A stretch of DNA of 7,682 nucleotides, taken from assembly GCA_006226555.1 (NCBI GenBank), contig SBGS01000101.1, positions 1 to 7,682 on the forward strand, read 5' to 3'. Below, piece after piece: positions 1 to 6,995 of this stretch. The translations under genes were made by a program, and so were the position numbers. The notes under the pieces are model-generated. The model was not told where the DNA came from, searched no databases, and saw nothing but the letters and a program-made list of their open reading frames with translations. This DNA comes from Bacteroidota bacterium. Its GTDB lineage: Bacteria; Bacteroidota; Bacteroidia; Flavobacteriales_D; Crocinitomicaceae. The first letter of the stretch is position 1. Each line of letters starts with the position of its first letter.

Positions 1-654
1 TCGACCGTACAAAGTCACTCTGGGAAATTGATCTTTGGTGAGCTTGGAGGAAAGCATGTAGTTGCCATGCAAGGACGTTTTCACTATTACGAGGGATATA
101 CCATGCAGGAAGTAACCTTTCCCGTGCGTGTAATGAAATACTTAGGAATTGAACGCCTTTTTGTGAGTAATGCTTCAGGAGGAGTTAACCCTGATTTTGA
201 AATTGGTGAGATCATGATCATCAACGATCACATTAACCTATTCCCTGCTCACCCTCTTATCGGTAAGAATATTGATGAACTGGGACCTAGATTCCCGGAT
301 ATGAGTGAGCCTTATGATCATGAAATGATCAAGCTTGCTAAAGAAATTGCCAATGAAAATGGTATTCGAGTAGCTGAAGGAGTTTATGCAGGACTAACTG
401 GTCCTACCCTTGAGACTCCGGCTGAATACAAATATGTAAGGATCATTGGTGCTGACACTGTTGGAATGTCTACAGTTCCGGAAGTTATTGTTGCTCGTCA
501 TATGAGCATCCCTTGTTTTGCCATTTCAATCATAACTGATTTGGGAGTTCCGGGTAAGATCCAGGAAGTAAGTGTTGAAGACGTGATCGAGGTAGCCAAC
601 AAACAAGAACCTAAAATGACTGTGATCATGCGTGAATTGATCGCTCGTGTATAA
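1..654 (+). CDS. punA: Purine-nucleoside phosphorylase, PNP/MTAP (trimeric) family; 5' end outside window
   Basis: This cytoplasmic purine-salvage enzyme splits (deoxy)nucleosides with phosphate into free base and (deoxy)ribose-1-phosphate. The open frame runs from base 1 with no start codon. The TTG at 28 is an internal Leu codon, because the residues before it (STVQSHSGK) already match the family, so roughly the first 50-55 residues of a protein of about 270 are missing. In the 217-residue fragment I see the phosphate/ribose motif GRFHYYEGY (25-33), SNASGGVNP (56-64), GPTLETPAE (134-142) with the base-binding Glu138, and VGMSTVPEVIVARH (154-167). Two positions differ from human PNP: Asp180 in IITDLG replaces Asn243, and Val192 in VSVEDV replaces His257. 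Both resemble methylthioadenosine phosphorylase, while Glu138 and MST are PNP-like. The family is certain; the preferred substrate is not. The stop codon overlaps the gatB start by one base (TAATG), suggesting translational coupling. Confidence 0.93.
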   Translation, partial: STVQSHSGKLIFGELGGKHVVAMQGRFHYYEGYTMQEVTFPVRVMKYLGIERLFVSNASGGVNPDFEIGEIMIINDHINLFPAHPLIGKNIDELGPRFPDMSEPYDHEMIKLAKEIANENGIRVAEGVYAGLTGPTLETPAEYKYVRIIGADTVGMSTVPEVIVARHMSIPCFAISIITDLGVPGKIQEVSVEDVIEVANKQEPKMTVIMRELIARV

Positions 655-2111
655 TGGAAAAAGAAATTCGCGATAAATATCAGGCGGTCATAGGACTTGA
701 AGTCCATGCACAATTGCTGACAAAAACCAAGGCCTATTCGAGCGATCTGAACGAATATGGGTCTCGACCTAACTCAAATGTTAGTCCGATTACGCTTGGT
801 CATCCAGGGACACTTCCGGTGATGAACAAAAAGACGATCGAATACGCTATCAGATTAGGTCTGGCGACAGAATCAACGATCGCTGATCATCAACACTTTG
901 CAAGAAAGAACTATTTCTATCCGGATCTTCCAAAGGGATATCAGATCACACAGGACACAACCCCGATCTGTACAAAGGGAAAGATCTATATTCAATCGAC
1001 GGACGGTACGGAGAAAGAAATCGGAATTACGCGGATACATATGGAAGAAGATGCCGGTAAAAGTATTCACGACGTTGATGTATATGATACGCTTGTTGAC
1101 TTAAACCGCGCAGGAGTCCCCCTATTAGAGATCGTATCCGAACCTGATCTTCGTGATTCGGATGAAGCCTATAATTATCTTACTGAAGTAAGAAAACTTG
1201 TCCGCTACCTTGATATCTGCGACGGTAATATGGAAGAAGGTTCTCTTCGCTGTGACGCCAATATTTCAGTAATGCTGAAAGGCAGTAAAGAGTTTGGAAC
1301 AAAGGTAGAGGTCAAGAACATGAACTCTATCCGAAACGTACAGAGAGCAATTGAATTTGAGATCACCCGTCAAATTGAAATGATCGAAAAAGGTGAAACG
1401 ATCTCTCAAGAAACCCGCTCTTTCGATGCATTAAAGGGGATTACGATCTCAATGCGTACGAAGGAGGCTGCAAACGACTATAGGTATTTCCCTGAGCCCG
1501 ATCTTCCGCCTTTGTATGTTTCACAAGAACAGATCAACGAAGTAAAGGCAACAATGCCCTCGTTACCAAGAGACCTATTTCTGAAATACACGAAAGAATT
1601 CGGACTCTCTGATTACGACGCAAGAAATTTAACGGACTCAAAAGAGATCGCTCTTTATTACGAAGAGATCATTTCTTCTACCAAGAATTTCAAAGGAGCG
1701 GCAAACTGGGTTATGGGAGCTGTCAAATCTCATTTGAATCAATTCGGAATAGAGATCAAAGACTTCCCTGTGCCTGCCAAGGCTATTGCTCGACTTGTGC
1801 AGATCATAGATGAAGGAAAAATTTCAGCGTCTATAGCTAATCAGAAGGTTTTCCCGGTATTATTAGAAAAACCAAATACTGATCCGCTTACGATAGCAGA
1901 GGAACTGAATTTGATCCAGGAGTCTGATTCTTCGTCGATACAAGGATTTATTGATGAAGTTCTCAGGCAACATCCCAACGAAGTTGAACGTTATAGAAGT
2001 GGTGAAAAACAATTGGTAGGATTCTTCATGGGACAGCTTATGAGGGTTTCAGGAGGAAAGGCCGATCCTAAAGCAGCCAATGGATTACTTAGAAAATCAT
2101 TAGAAGGATGA
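654..2111 (+). CDS. gatB: Aspartyl/glutamyl-tRNA(Asn/Gln) amidotransferase subunit B
   Basis: GatB is the kinase/tRNA-binding subunit of the GatCAB complex. It phosphorylates misacylated Glu-tRNA(Gln) or Asp-tRNA(Asn), which is then amidated with ammonia released by GatA. At 485 residues it has normal full length. The cradle domain shows GLEVH (14-18; Glu16 and His18 are expected metal ligands), MEEDAGK (130-136), the GatB signature VDLNRAGVPLLEIVS (148-162), SEPD (162-165), GSLRCDAN (196-203) and RYFPEPDLPPL (277-287). The C-terminal helical and YqeY-like tRNA-binding part ends in GFFMGQLMRVSGGKADPKAANGLL. The N-terminal C-x-C/C-x-x-C zinc site of many homologues is absent (YSSD at 28-31, VSPIT at 43-47). 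The ATG lies within TAATG, overlapping the preceding stop, and no Shine-Dalgarno sequence is visible, which is normal for Bacteroidetes. gatA and gatC are not in the window and are presumably elsewhere in the genome. Confidence 0.97.
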   Translation: MEKEIRDKYQAVIGLEVHAQLLTKTKAYSSDLNEYGSRPNSNVSPITLGHPGTLPVMNKKTIEYAIRLGLATESTIADHQHFARKNYFYPDLPKGYQITQDTTPICTKGKIYIQSTDGTEKEIGITRIHMEEDAGKSIHDVDVYDTLVDLNRAGVPLLEIVSEPDLRDSDEAYNYLTEVRKLVRYLDICDGNMEEGSLRCDANISVMLKGSKEFGTKVEVKNMNSIRNVQRAIEFEITRQIEMIEKGETISQETRSFDALKGITISMRTKEAANDYRYFPEPDLPPLYVSQEQINEVKATMPSLPRDLFLKYTKEFGLSDYDARNLTDSKEIALYYEEIISSTKNFKGAANWVMGAVKSHLNQFGIEIKDFPVPAKAIARLVQIIDEGKISASIANQKVFPVLLEKPNTDPLTIAEELNLIQESDSSSIQGFIDEVLRQHPNEVERYRSGEKQLVGFFMGQLMRVSGGKADPKAANGLLRKSLEG

Positions 2112-3289
2112 GTTTAAAATTATTTACGATCATATTTCTGCTGGGATTTGGACTTGTTGCATGTGATAACGGCAATGACATAACTGAGAACGATGAAACT
2201 GAACTTGTTGAGAATTTTGAGATCAGCGGAACGATCTCAGATGCCCCCAATACAAGCCTTTATTTAGAAGCGATAAGTCAGCAAGGGGTAATTAGCGTTG
2301 CTGAAACAAGAATTGATGCTTCTGGAAAATTTACGATGGCCGGGAATATCCCTGGGTTTGGTCTTTACCAATTGAGACTGGGAGATCAAGCGCCAAAGAT
2401 CATCCCGTTAACACTTGTTCCGGAGGATAAGGTGCAGCTGAATACAACAACTGACCAATTCGAGTTACAACCAAATATTAGTGGTACTGCCTGGGCTAAG
2501 ACAATGAACCGATACATGAAGATCTACAGTAGATTTCATGTTGGTCAGGCTGAGCTGCTTCAACTCAGAGATAGTCTCCCTTCCGATGTATTGAATGAAA
2601 GATTTTTACGTTTAAAAGCTCCGTTAGATTCTTTCGCTTTGATCGAAATGAACAGAGATCCAGGGAATCCGTTTAATATTGTTCTTCAAGGATCTGCAAC
2701 ACCTGCCATGGGATTCAATTCATGGGACCCTAAAAATCTTGAAGTGTTGAAAAAAGTTGCAGAGGCTTACGAAAAAGAGTTTTTAAATTCTCCAGTGGCC
2801 ACTACCATGTCAAACCAGGTCTATCAGATCGAAATGGCCTACAATGAGCATTTGGCAAATAATTCAGGTACGCGCCCGGCACCCGAGATCAGCTTAAATG
2901 ATCCCAATGGCAATGAGCTTCATCTTTCTGATCTGAGAGGAAAATACGTTCTAATCGATTTCTGGGCGTCTTGGTGTGCACCTTGCCGTAAAGAAAATCC
3001 TAATGTTGTTCGTTTGTATAAGAAGTTCAAAGCGAAAGGATTTACTGTATTCTCAGTATCCCTGGACAATGATAAGCAAGCATGGGTAGATGCCATACAA
3101 AAAGACGGTTTGATCTGGAACACACATGTTAGTGACCTTTTACAGTGGGAATCTCCAATGCCGGAATTATATGGTTTCCAGGGCATTCCTCATACGGTAC
3201 TCATTAATCCTGAAGGAAATATCATTGGCGTTGGACTGAGAGGTGCAGAATTGGAACAAAAATTGGAGGAGATCTTCGCAAAAAAATAG
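2108..3289 (+). CDS. TlpA-like thiol-disulfide oxidoreductase, lipoprotein with DUF4369-like N-terminal domain
   Basis: This is a 393-residue envelope redox protein. A lipoprotein signal peptide ends in the lipobox LVAC, with lipidated Cys19. The following residues, DNGND then an acid-rich stretch, could influence sorting to the outer membrane or cell surface. Residues about 36-125 form a beta-rich DUF4369-like domain (ISGTISDAPNTSLYLEA, then DASGKFTMAG), and about 126-250 are mainly helical. The AhpC/TSA/TlpA thioredoxin fold occupies about 255-393, with the active site WASWCAPC (Cys290 and Cys293) and the cis-proline loop GIPHT (Pro361). Relatives keep cysteines reduced in the periplasm, for example for cytochrome c maturation, but the client here is unknown. 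The start overlaps the gatB stop by four bases (ATGA). The downstream gene is a clear paralogue carrying the same Trx signature. The domain calls are by recognition rather than by search; the redox fold is secure, the physiological role is open. Confidence 0.92.
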   Translation: MSLKLFTIIFLLGFGLVACDNGNDITENDETELVENFEISGTISDAPNTSLYLEAISQQGVISVAETRIDASGKFTMAGNIPGFGLYQLRLGDQAPKIIPLTLVPEDKVQLNTTTDQFELQPNISGTAWAKTMNRYMKIYSRFHVGQAELLQLRDSLPSDVLNERFLRLKAPLDSFALIEMNRDPGNPFNIVLQGSATPAMGFNSWDPKNLEVLKKVAEAYEKEFLNSPVATTMSNQVYQIEMAYNEHLANNSGTRPAPEISLNDPNGNELHLSDLRGKYVLIDFWASWCAPCRKENPNVVRLYKKFKAKGFTVFSVSLDNDKQAWVDAIQKDGLIWNTHVSDLLQWESPMPELYGFQGIPHTVLINPEGNIIGVGLRGAELEQKLEEIFAKK

Positions 3290-3293
3290 AATT

Positions 3294-4412
3294 ATGCAGA
3301 TTTTAAAAACATTTACCTTACTCGTTACAGCTCTTATCACAGGATTATCGTTTGCGCAAAGTATTAACGTTAAGGTAAGCGGAACAGTTTTTAACGCAGA
3401 GGAAGATTCAGTGCATTTAGCTCGTTTCTTCGGAAACAGATATGAATATTACGCTTCCGACAAGCTTTCAAAAGATGGTAATTTTAAGTTAGAGGCAGAG
3501 CTTCCTTTTGCTGATTACTATGTTTTAAAATTCGGCACTCAACACGTAAACCTCATTCTGAGAGACAACTCCGACATTAAGGTTTATGGCGATGGTAAAA
3601 ACCTAAATCTGTACGCAAACATCATTGGTTCGGAAGAATCAAAGAACATGAACGAGATCATTCGGGAGAATTACAAATGGCAAGTGAGATCGGATTCTGC
3701 TATGGCTGTTGTGAAAAGCAATCCGGAAAAGAAAAATGAGATCAACAAAGAAATGGGAGCTGCGTACAACGTTTTTCTCGGTGTACAGCGCTCATTTATT
3801 GCTCAAAACAGAAACAGTCCTGCACTCTACCCTATTTTACAATACATTGATCCAAGCAAAGATTTTGAAAGTTATGAATCGATCGTAAATCAGCTACAGG
3901 CTGGCTTTGGCGCTTCACCTTCAGTTCAGGGATTGGTAGAGCAAATAAAGGAATATAAAGCTCAGGCATATGCGAACGACCCACTTGCTCCGGGGAAACC
4001 CGCACCTGATTTTGAAGAGAAAATGACAGATGGTACAACTACAATGAAACTGTCTGATCTTAAAGGCAAAGTGGTCCTACTGGATTTCTGGGCGTCCTGG
4101 TGCGGACCGTGTAGAAGAGAAAATCCAAATGTAGTTCAGCAATATGCCAAGTACAAAGACGATGGGTTTACTGTTATGAGTGTAAGTCTTGATCGATCTA
4201 AGGAAGCTTGGTTAGCAGCCATTGAAAAAGATGGTTTAACATGGCCGAATCACGTTAGTGATCTTCAGCAATGGAGCAGCCGAGTTGCAGCTATGTACGG
4301 TGTGCGTTCAATTCCATTTACGGTCTTGATCGATCAGGATGGAAACATCATTCGCACCAACGTTCGTGGAGAAGATCTTCAGCGTGAACTAGCTAAAATA
4401 TTTGGACATTAA
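3294..4412 (+). CDS. Secreted TlpA-like thiol-disulfide oxidoreductase, paralogue of the upstream gene
   Basis: This 372-residue periplasmic thioredoxin-fold protein is read from the ATG at 3294. An in-frame GTG at 3243 would add 17 residues, but it would bury the signal peptide and overlap the previous gene by 47 bases. The N-terminus (Lys5, hydrophobic TFTLLVTALITGLSFA, then QS) is a type I signal peptide with probable cleavage after Ala21. There is no lipobox, so the product should be soluble. A DUF4369-like domain follows at about 25-105 (VSGTVFNAEEDSVHLARF, KDGNFKLEAELP), then a helical middle and a TlpA thioredoxin domain at about 234-372 with WASWCGPC (Cys270 and Cys273) and SIPFT (cis-Pro341). 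The Trx domain aligns without obvious gaps to its neighbour (ENPNVV, GFTV-SVSLD, HVSDL-QW), indicating tandem duplication. It starts four bases after the previous stop and overlaps lpxH by one base. Its redox partner cannot be named from the sequence. Confidence 0.92.
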   Translation: MQILKTFTLLVTALITGLSFAQSINVKVSGTVFNAEEDSVHLARFFGNRYEYYASDKLSKDGNFKLEAELPFADYYVLKFGTQHVNLILRDNSDIKVYGDGKNLNLYANIIGSEESKNMNEIIRENYKWQVRSDSAMAVVKSNPEKKNEINKEMGAAYNVFLGVQRSFIAQNRNSPALYPILQYIDPSKDFESYESIVNQLQAGFGASPSVQGLVEQIKEYKAQAYANDPLAPGKPAPDFEEKMTDGTTTMKLSDLKGKVVLLDFWASWCGPCRRENPNVVQQYAKYKDDGFTVMSVSLDRSKEAWLAAIEKDGLTWPNHVSDLQQWSSRVAAMYGVRSIPFTVLIDQDGNIIRTNVRGEDLQRELAKIFGH

Positions 4413-5161
4413 TGTCAAAAGGGACGAAGGTTTATTTTGCATCCGATTTTCATTTGGGAGCACCCGATGAAAAAACCAGTCTTGAGCGGGAAAAAAAGAT
4501 CGTTCGCTGGTTAGACCACATCTCCAGTGATGCAAAAGAGATCTTTCTGGTAGGAGACCTTTTTGATTTCTGGTTCGAATACAAAAGAGCGATTCCAAAA
4601 GGATTTGTGCGTCTTCAAGGGAAGATAGCAGAAATTACCGACCAAGGCATTCCTGTTCACGTGTTTACAGGGAATCATGATATGTGGATCTTTGATTATC
4701 TCCCAAAAGAATTAGGCGTTCAACTATACAGAGAACCTATCCAGAGAGAATTTTTTGAAAAAAAATTCTTCATTGGACATGGTGATGGTTTAGGACCGGG
4801 AGACAAGGGGTATAAATTCATTAAAAAAGTTTTTGCCAGCAAGATAAGCCAATGGCTCTTTGCCAGACTTCATCCAAATTTTGGAATATGGCTTGCGGAA
4901 AAAAGTTCTAAAACGAGCAGGGCAAAAACCGGAAAATCCGACGAGATCTTCCACGGTGAAGAAAGAGAATGGCTGGTTCAATTCTGCAAAGAACACGTAA
5001 AATCGCATCAAGTGGATTATTATGTTTTTGGTCATCGCCATTTACCACTTGAGATTCCAATTTCTGATGCGATCTACTACAACCTGGGAGAATGGATCAA
5101 CCACTGTACCTATTTGGAAGCTAGTGCTGATGGTGTGATGCTGAAAAAATGGGAATCCTAG
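4412..5161 (+). CDS. lpxH: UDP-2,3-diacylglucosamine diphosphatase (LpxH-type metallophosphoesterase)
   Basis: LpxH hydrolyses UDP-2,3-diacylglucosamine to lipid X and UMP at the inner face of the cytoplasmic membrane, the fourth step of lipid A synthesis. At 249 residues it is of usual length. All calcineurin-like metal-binding motifs are present in order: SDFHLG (Asp12, His14), GDLFDFWFEY (Asp49), GNHDMW (Asn88, His89), GHGDGLGPGDKGYK (His123) and GHRH (His208, His210). The GDLFDFW and GHGDGLGPGDKGYK stretches are specific to LpxH-like enzymes rather than general phosphoesterases. The central insertion (about 135-180) is basic and aromatic, as expected for the lipid-binding cap. The ATG lies in TAATG, overlapping the preceding stop, so the gene is probably translated from the upstream operon; it is the last gene of that run. 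The presence of this gene fits a Gram-negative organism. Assignment to LpxH rather than another phosphoesterase of this family is very likely but rests on motifs only. Confidence 0.93.
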   Translation: MSKGTKVYFASDFHLGAPDEKTSLEREKKIVRWLDHISSDAKEIFLVGDLFDFWFEYKRAIPKGFVRLQGKIAEITDQGIPVHVFTGNHDMWIFDYLPKELGVQLYREPIQREFFEKKFFIGHGDGLGPGDKGYKFIKKVFASKISQWLFARLHPNFGIWLAEKSSKTSRAKTGKSDEIFHGEEREWLVQFCKEHVKSHQVDYYVFGHRHLPLEIPISDAIYYNLGEWINHCTYLEASADGVMLKKWES

Positions 5162-5203
5162 GTAATACTGATTATTGTCATTATTTTTTCTCTTGTTTAT
5201 TCG

Positions 5204-5211
5204 TAAGTTAG
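5204..5211 (+). promoter_or_regulatory. Possible Bacteroidetes -7 promoter box for the small gene at 5227
   Basis: TAAGTTAG matches the Bacteroidetes -7 consensus TAnnTTTG except for one base and lies 15 bases before the ATG at 5227, a spacing similar to that of the better box before ffh. No TTG sits at the expected -33 distance: those at 5175-5177 and 5193-5195 are too far and too close. The 65-base spacer 5162-5226 is otherwise AT-rich and contains a T-tract (5185-5189) without a convincing stem before it. The location is plausible and the sequence support weak. Confidence 0.3.
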
Positions 5212-5226
5212 CGCCAAATCGTTGCT

Positions 5227-5565
5227 ATGGAAAATTTATCTACTGACTGGACAAAAGCTGAATTCAAAGCATATCTACTGACTTATGCAGCACGCTGTAA
5301 TTTCTTCGAATCTGAAGAGGAAAAGGAGTTGATCATGGGATATGTGAATCAAGATCAGTACAAGCGAATCCATAAAGAGATAGAGCACGATAATGATTAT
5401 CAAAGTATCCAAAAGATCATGTTTAACCTGGAAAAATTCAATTATTCCAAAGATGATCTTGAGCGACTTATGGCTGAAATAAAGCAGTTCCTGAAATCAG
5501 ACGGAAATATTGATGCCGAAGAACAAAACCTTTTGATCGGTCTAAAGCATTTGTTTACGAAGTAA
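5227..5565 (+). CDS. Small acidic helical protein, possibly TerB-like, function unknown
   Basis: This 112-residue cytoplasmic protein has no signal peptide or membrane segment. It is predicted to be almost entirely helical: WTKAEFKAYLLTYAARCNF at 8-26, an acidic ESEEEKELI turn (29-36), a charged middle, and a second repeat-like element in which KSDGNIDAEEQNLL (90-103) precedes the terminal helix. The pattern of a helix, then an acidic D/S-x-E-E-E loop, then a helix, occurring twice, recalls the TerB/tellurite-resistance superfamily, where such loops can bind metal. This is a resemblance, not an identification, and no other ter gene is nearby. The ATG at 5227 follows a 65-base spacer, the only real gap in the plus-strand run, so the gene may have its own promoter. 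Its TAA abuts the ffh stop codon on the opposite strand. Codon use resembles that of the neighbours, so recent transfer is not suggested. Confidence 0.8.
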   Translation: MENLSTDWTKAEFKAYLLTYAARCNFFESEEEKELIMGYVNQDQYKRIHKEIEHDNDYQSIQKIMFNLEKFNYSKDDLERLMAEIKQFLKSDGNIDAEEQNLLIGLKHLFTK

Positions 5566-6915
5566 TTACATTCCCGGCATTCCGCCTCCCATTCCTTTGA
5601 ACTGTCCCATCATGTTCTTTAGATTTTTGGGATTGCTCATCATTTTCATCATCTTCTTGGTGTCACCGAATTGCTTGAGCAACTTGTTCACCTCTTGAAT
5701 GTTGGTGCCTGATCCTTTAGCAATTCTGTTTTTACGAGCTGTATTGATGATCTCCGGACGAGCACGTTCTTCAGGAGTCATAGAATAAATGATCGCTTCG
5801 ATCGGTTTGAATGCGTTGTCATCAATATCTACGTTCTTCATTGCTTTACCCATTCCCGGGATCATTCCCATCAGGTCTTTCATGTTCCCCATTTTCTTCA
5901 CCTGCTGGATCTGATTCAGGAAATCATTAAAATCGAACTGATTCTTTTGGATCTTTTTCTGAAGTTTTCTTGCCTCTTCTTCGTCAAATTGTTCCTGTGC
6001 GCGCTCAACCAAGGAAACGATATCTCCCTTACCTAGGATACGATCTGCCATACGAGATGGATAGAACACATCCAATGCATCCATCTTCTCTCCCGTACCT
6101 ACGAATTTGATCGGTTTCTCAACAACGGCCTTGATCGATAGCGCAGCACCACCTCTGGTATCACCGTCCAGCTTGGTTAAAACAACCCCATCAAAATTGA
6201 TACGATCGTTGAATGCCTTTGCCGTATTCACTGCATCCTGTCCTGTCATGGAATCCACAACGAACAAGGTTTCTGTCGGCTTGATCGCATTCTTGACACG
6301 CTCGATCTCGTCCATCATTTCTGCATCAACAGCAAGACGCCCCGCAGTATCGACGATAACTACGTTAAACCCTTTGCTCTTTGCATATTGAATAGCCGCT
6401 TCAGCGATTTTAACAGGATTCTTCTCTTCGCGATCCGAATAGACCTCAATCCCAAGAGACTCACCAAGCACTCCCAACTGATCGATCGCTGCTGGTCTGT
6501 ACACGTCACACGCAACAAGAAGTGGATTCTTACCTTTTTTCGTTTTAAGATAGTTGGCTAATTTCCCTGAGAATGTCGTTTTACCGGATCCTTGAAGACC
6601 TGACATCAAAATAATACCCGGATTTCCCTGATAATTGATGTTACTCTCATTACCTCCCATCAATTCTACCAACTCTTCGTGGCAGATCTTGATCATTAAT
6701 TGTCCCGGGGAAATACTATTGATCACATTCTGACCAATTGCTTTCTCTTTAACACGAGTAGTGAATTCTTTAGCCGTTTTAAAGTTAACGTCGGCATCAA
6801 GTAAAGCTCTCCTTACCTCCTTCAATGTCTCAGCAACATTGATCTCTGTGATTTGTCCCTGTCCTTTTAAGACTTTAAACGCGCGATCTAACTTGTCCGT
6901 TAAATTTTCAAACAT
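5566..6915 (-). CDS. ffh: Signal recognition particle protein Ffh (SRP54 GTPase)
   Basis: Ffh binds signal sequences of nascent membrane proteins together with 4.5S RNA and delivers ribosomes to FtsY at the inner membrane. The 449 residues are full length. The N domain carries ALLDADVNFK (37-46). The G domain has the P-loop GLQGSGKT (106-113), DVYRPAAIDQL (137-147), DTAGR (189-193), TKLDGDTRGGAAL (247-259) and FVGTGE (271-276). The M domain (about 325-435) is methionine-rich (MKDLMGMIPGMGKAM) and carries the RNA-binding loop RIAKGSG (397-403). The C-terminal tail is Met/Gly-rich with MMKMM (422-426), NMMGQFKGMGGGMPGM. The ATG at 6915 gives the standard MFENL start; no Shine-Dalgarno sequence precedes it. 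A good promoter box lies 19 bases upstream, so the gene is probably transcribed on its own. Its 3' end meets the convergent gene at 5565 with no spacer. The 4.5S RNA gene is not in this window. Confidence 0.98.
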   Translation of the reverse strand: MFENLTDKLDRAFKVLKGQGQITEINVAETLKEVRRALLDADVNFKTAKEFTTRVKEKAIGQNVINSISPGQLMIKICHEELVELMGGNESNINYQGNPGIILMSGLQGSGKTTFSGKLANYLKTKKGKNPLLVACDVYRPAAIDQLGVLGESLGIEVYSDREEKNPVKIAEAAIQYAKSKGFNVVIVDTAGRLAVDAEMMDEIERVKNAIKPTETLFVVDSMTGQDAVNTAKAFNDRINFDGVVLTKLDGDTRGGAALSIKAVVEKPIKFVGTGEKMDALDVFYPSRMADRILGKGDIVSLVERAQEQFDEEEARKLQKKIQKNQFDFNDFLNQIQQVKKMGNMKDLMGMIPGMGKAMKNVDIDDNAFKPIEAIIYSMTPEERARPEIINTARKNRIAKGSGTNIQEVNKLLKQFGDTKKMMKMMSNPKNLKNMMGQFKGMGGGMPGM

Positions 6916-6934
6916 AGCTTTGGAATTTGAGCCA

Positions 6935-6962
6935 CAAAGTTAGTAAAATAAGCGGAGTCAAA
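6935..6962 (-). promoter_or_regulatory. Predicted ffh promoter (Bacteroidetes type, -7 TAACTTTG and -33 TTTG)
   Basis: Read on the minus strand, TAACTTTG (6935-6942) is a perfect match to the Bacteroidetes sigma-70-type -7 consensus TAnnTTTG. A TTTG element (6959-6962) lies 16 bases upstream of it, slightly shorter than the usual spacing of about 17-23. The box ends 19 bases before the ffh ATG, implying a very short leader. The position between the nhaC stop and the ffh start supports independent transcription of ffh. Confidence 0.7.
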
Positions 6963-6967
6963 ATGTA

Positions 6968-6995
6968 AAGAAACTGAGTAAAATCAGTGCTTCTT
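6968..6995 (-). terminator. Possible weak terminator hairpin over the nhaC stop codon
   Basis: On the minus strand AAGAA-GC-ACTGA, a six-base loop TTTTAC, and TCAGT-TTCTT can pair as a 10-bp stem with a two-base bulge (GC). The nhaC TGA (6984-6986) lies inside the left arm. The right arm is followed by the T-rich stretch TACATTTTG just before the ffh promoter. The stem is AT-rich and the T-tract is interrupted, so termination would be inefficient at best and the structure could be coincidental. Confidence 0.3.

Noticed and set aside
28..30. TTG as the start codon of the phosphorylase
   Set aside because: The upstream in-frame residues STVQSHSGK match the family, so the gene simply continues past the left edge.
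3243..3293. GTG start at 3243 for the second TlpA-like gene
   Set aside because: It would put 17 charged residues before a clean signal peptide and overlap the previous gene by 47 bases; the ATG at 3294 is better.
2957..4136. DNA direct repeat over the two WASWC regions as a recombination site
   Set aside because: Only short identical stretches (about 14 bases) exist; the similarity reflects paralogous proteins rather than a recent DNA repeat.
1..5161. An undescribed defence or secretion system in the five-gene operon
   Set aside because: Every gene has a well-known family, and the grouping looks like a housekeeping cluster rather than a functional module.
5162..5200. Intrinsic terminator after lpxH
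   Set aside because: There is a T-tract at 5185-5189, but only a 4-bp AT stem (AATA/TATT) can be drawn upstream, which is not convincing.
6107..6391. 94-codon plus-strand open frame inside ffh, and other long antisense frames (for example 498-713, 2920-3186, 4790-5041, 6994-7215)
   Set aside because: All lie opposite strongly conserved genes, have no recognisable domains and are explained as shadow frames.
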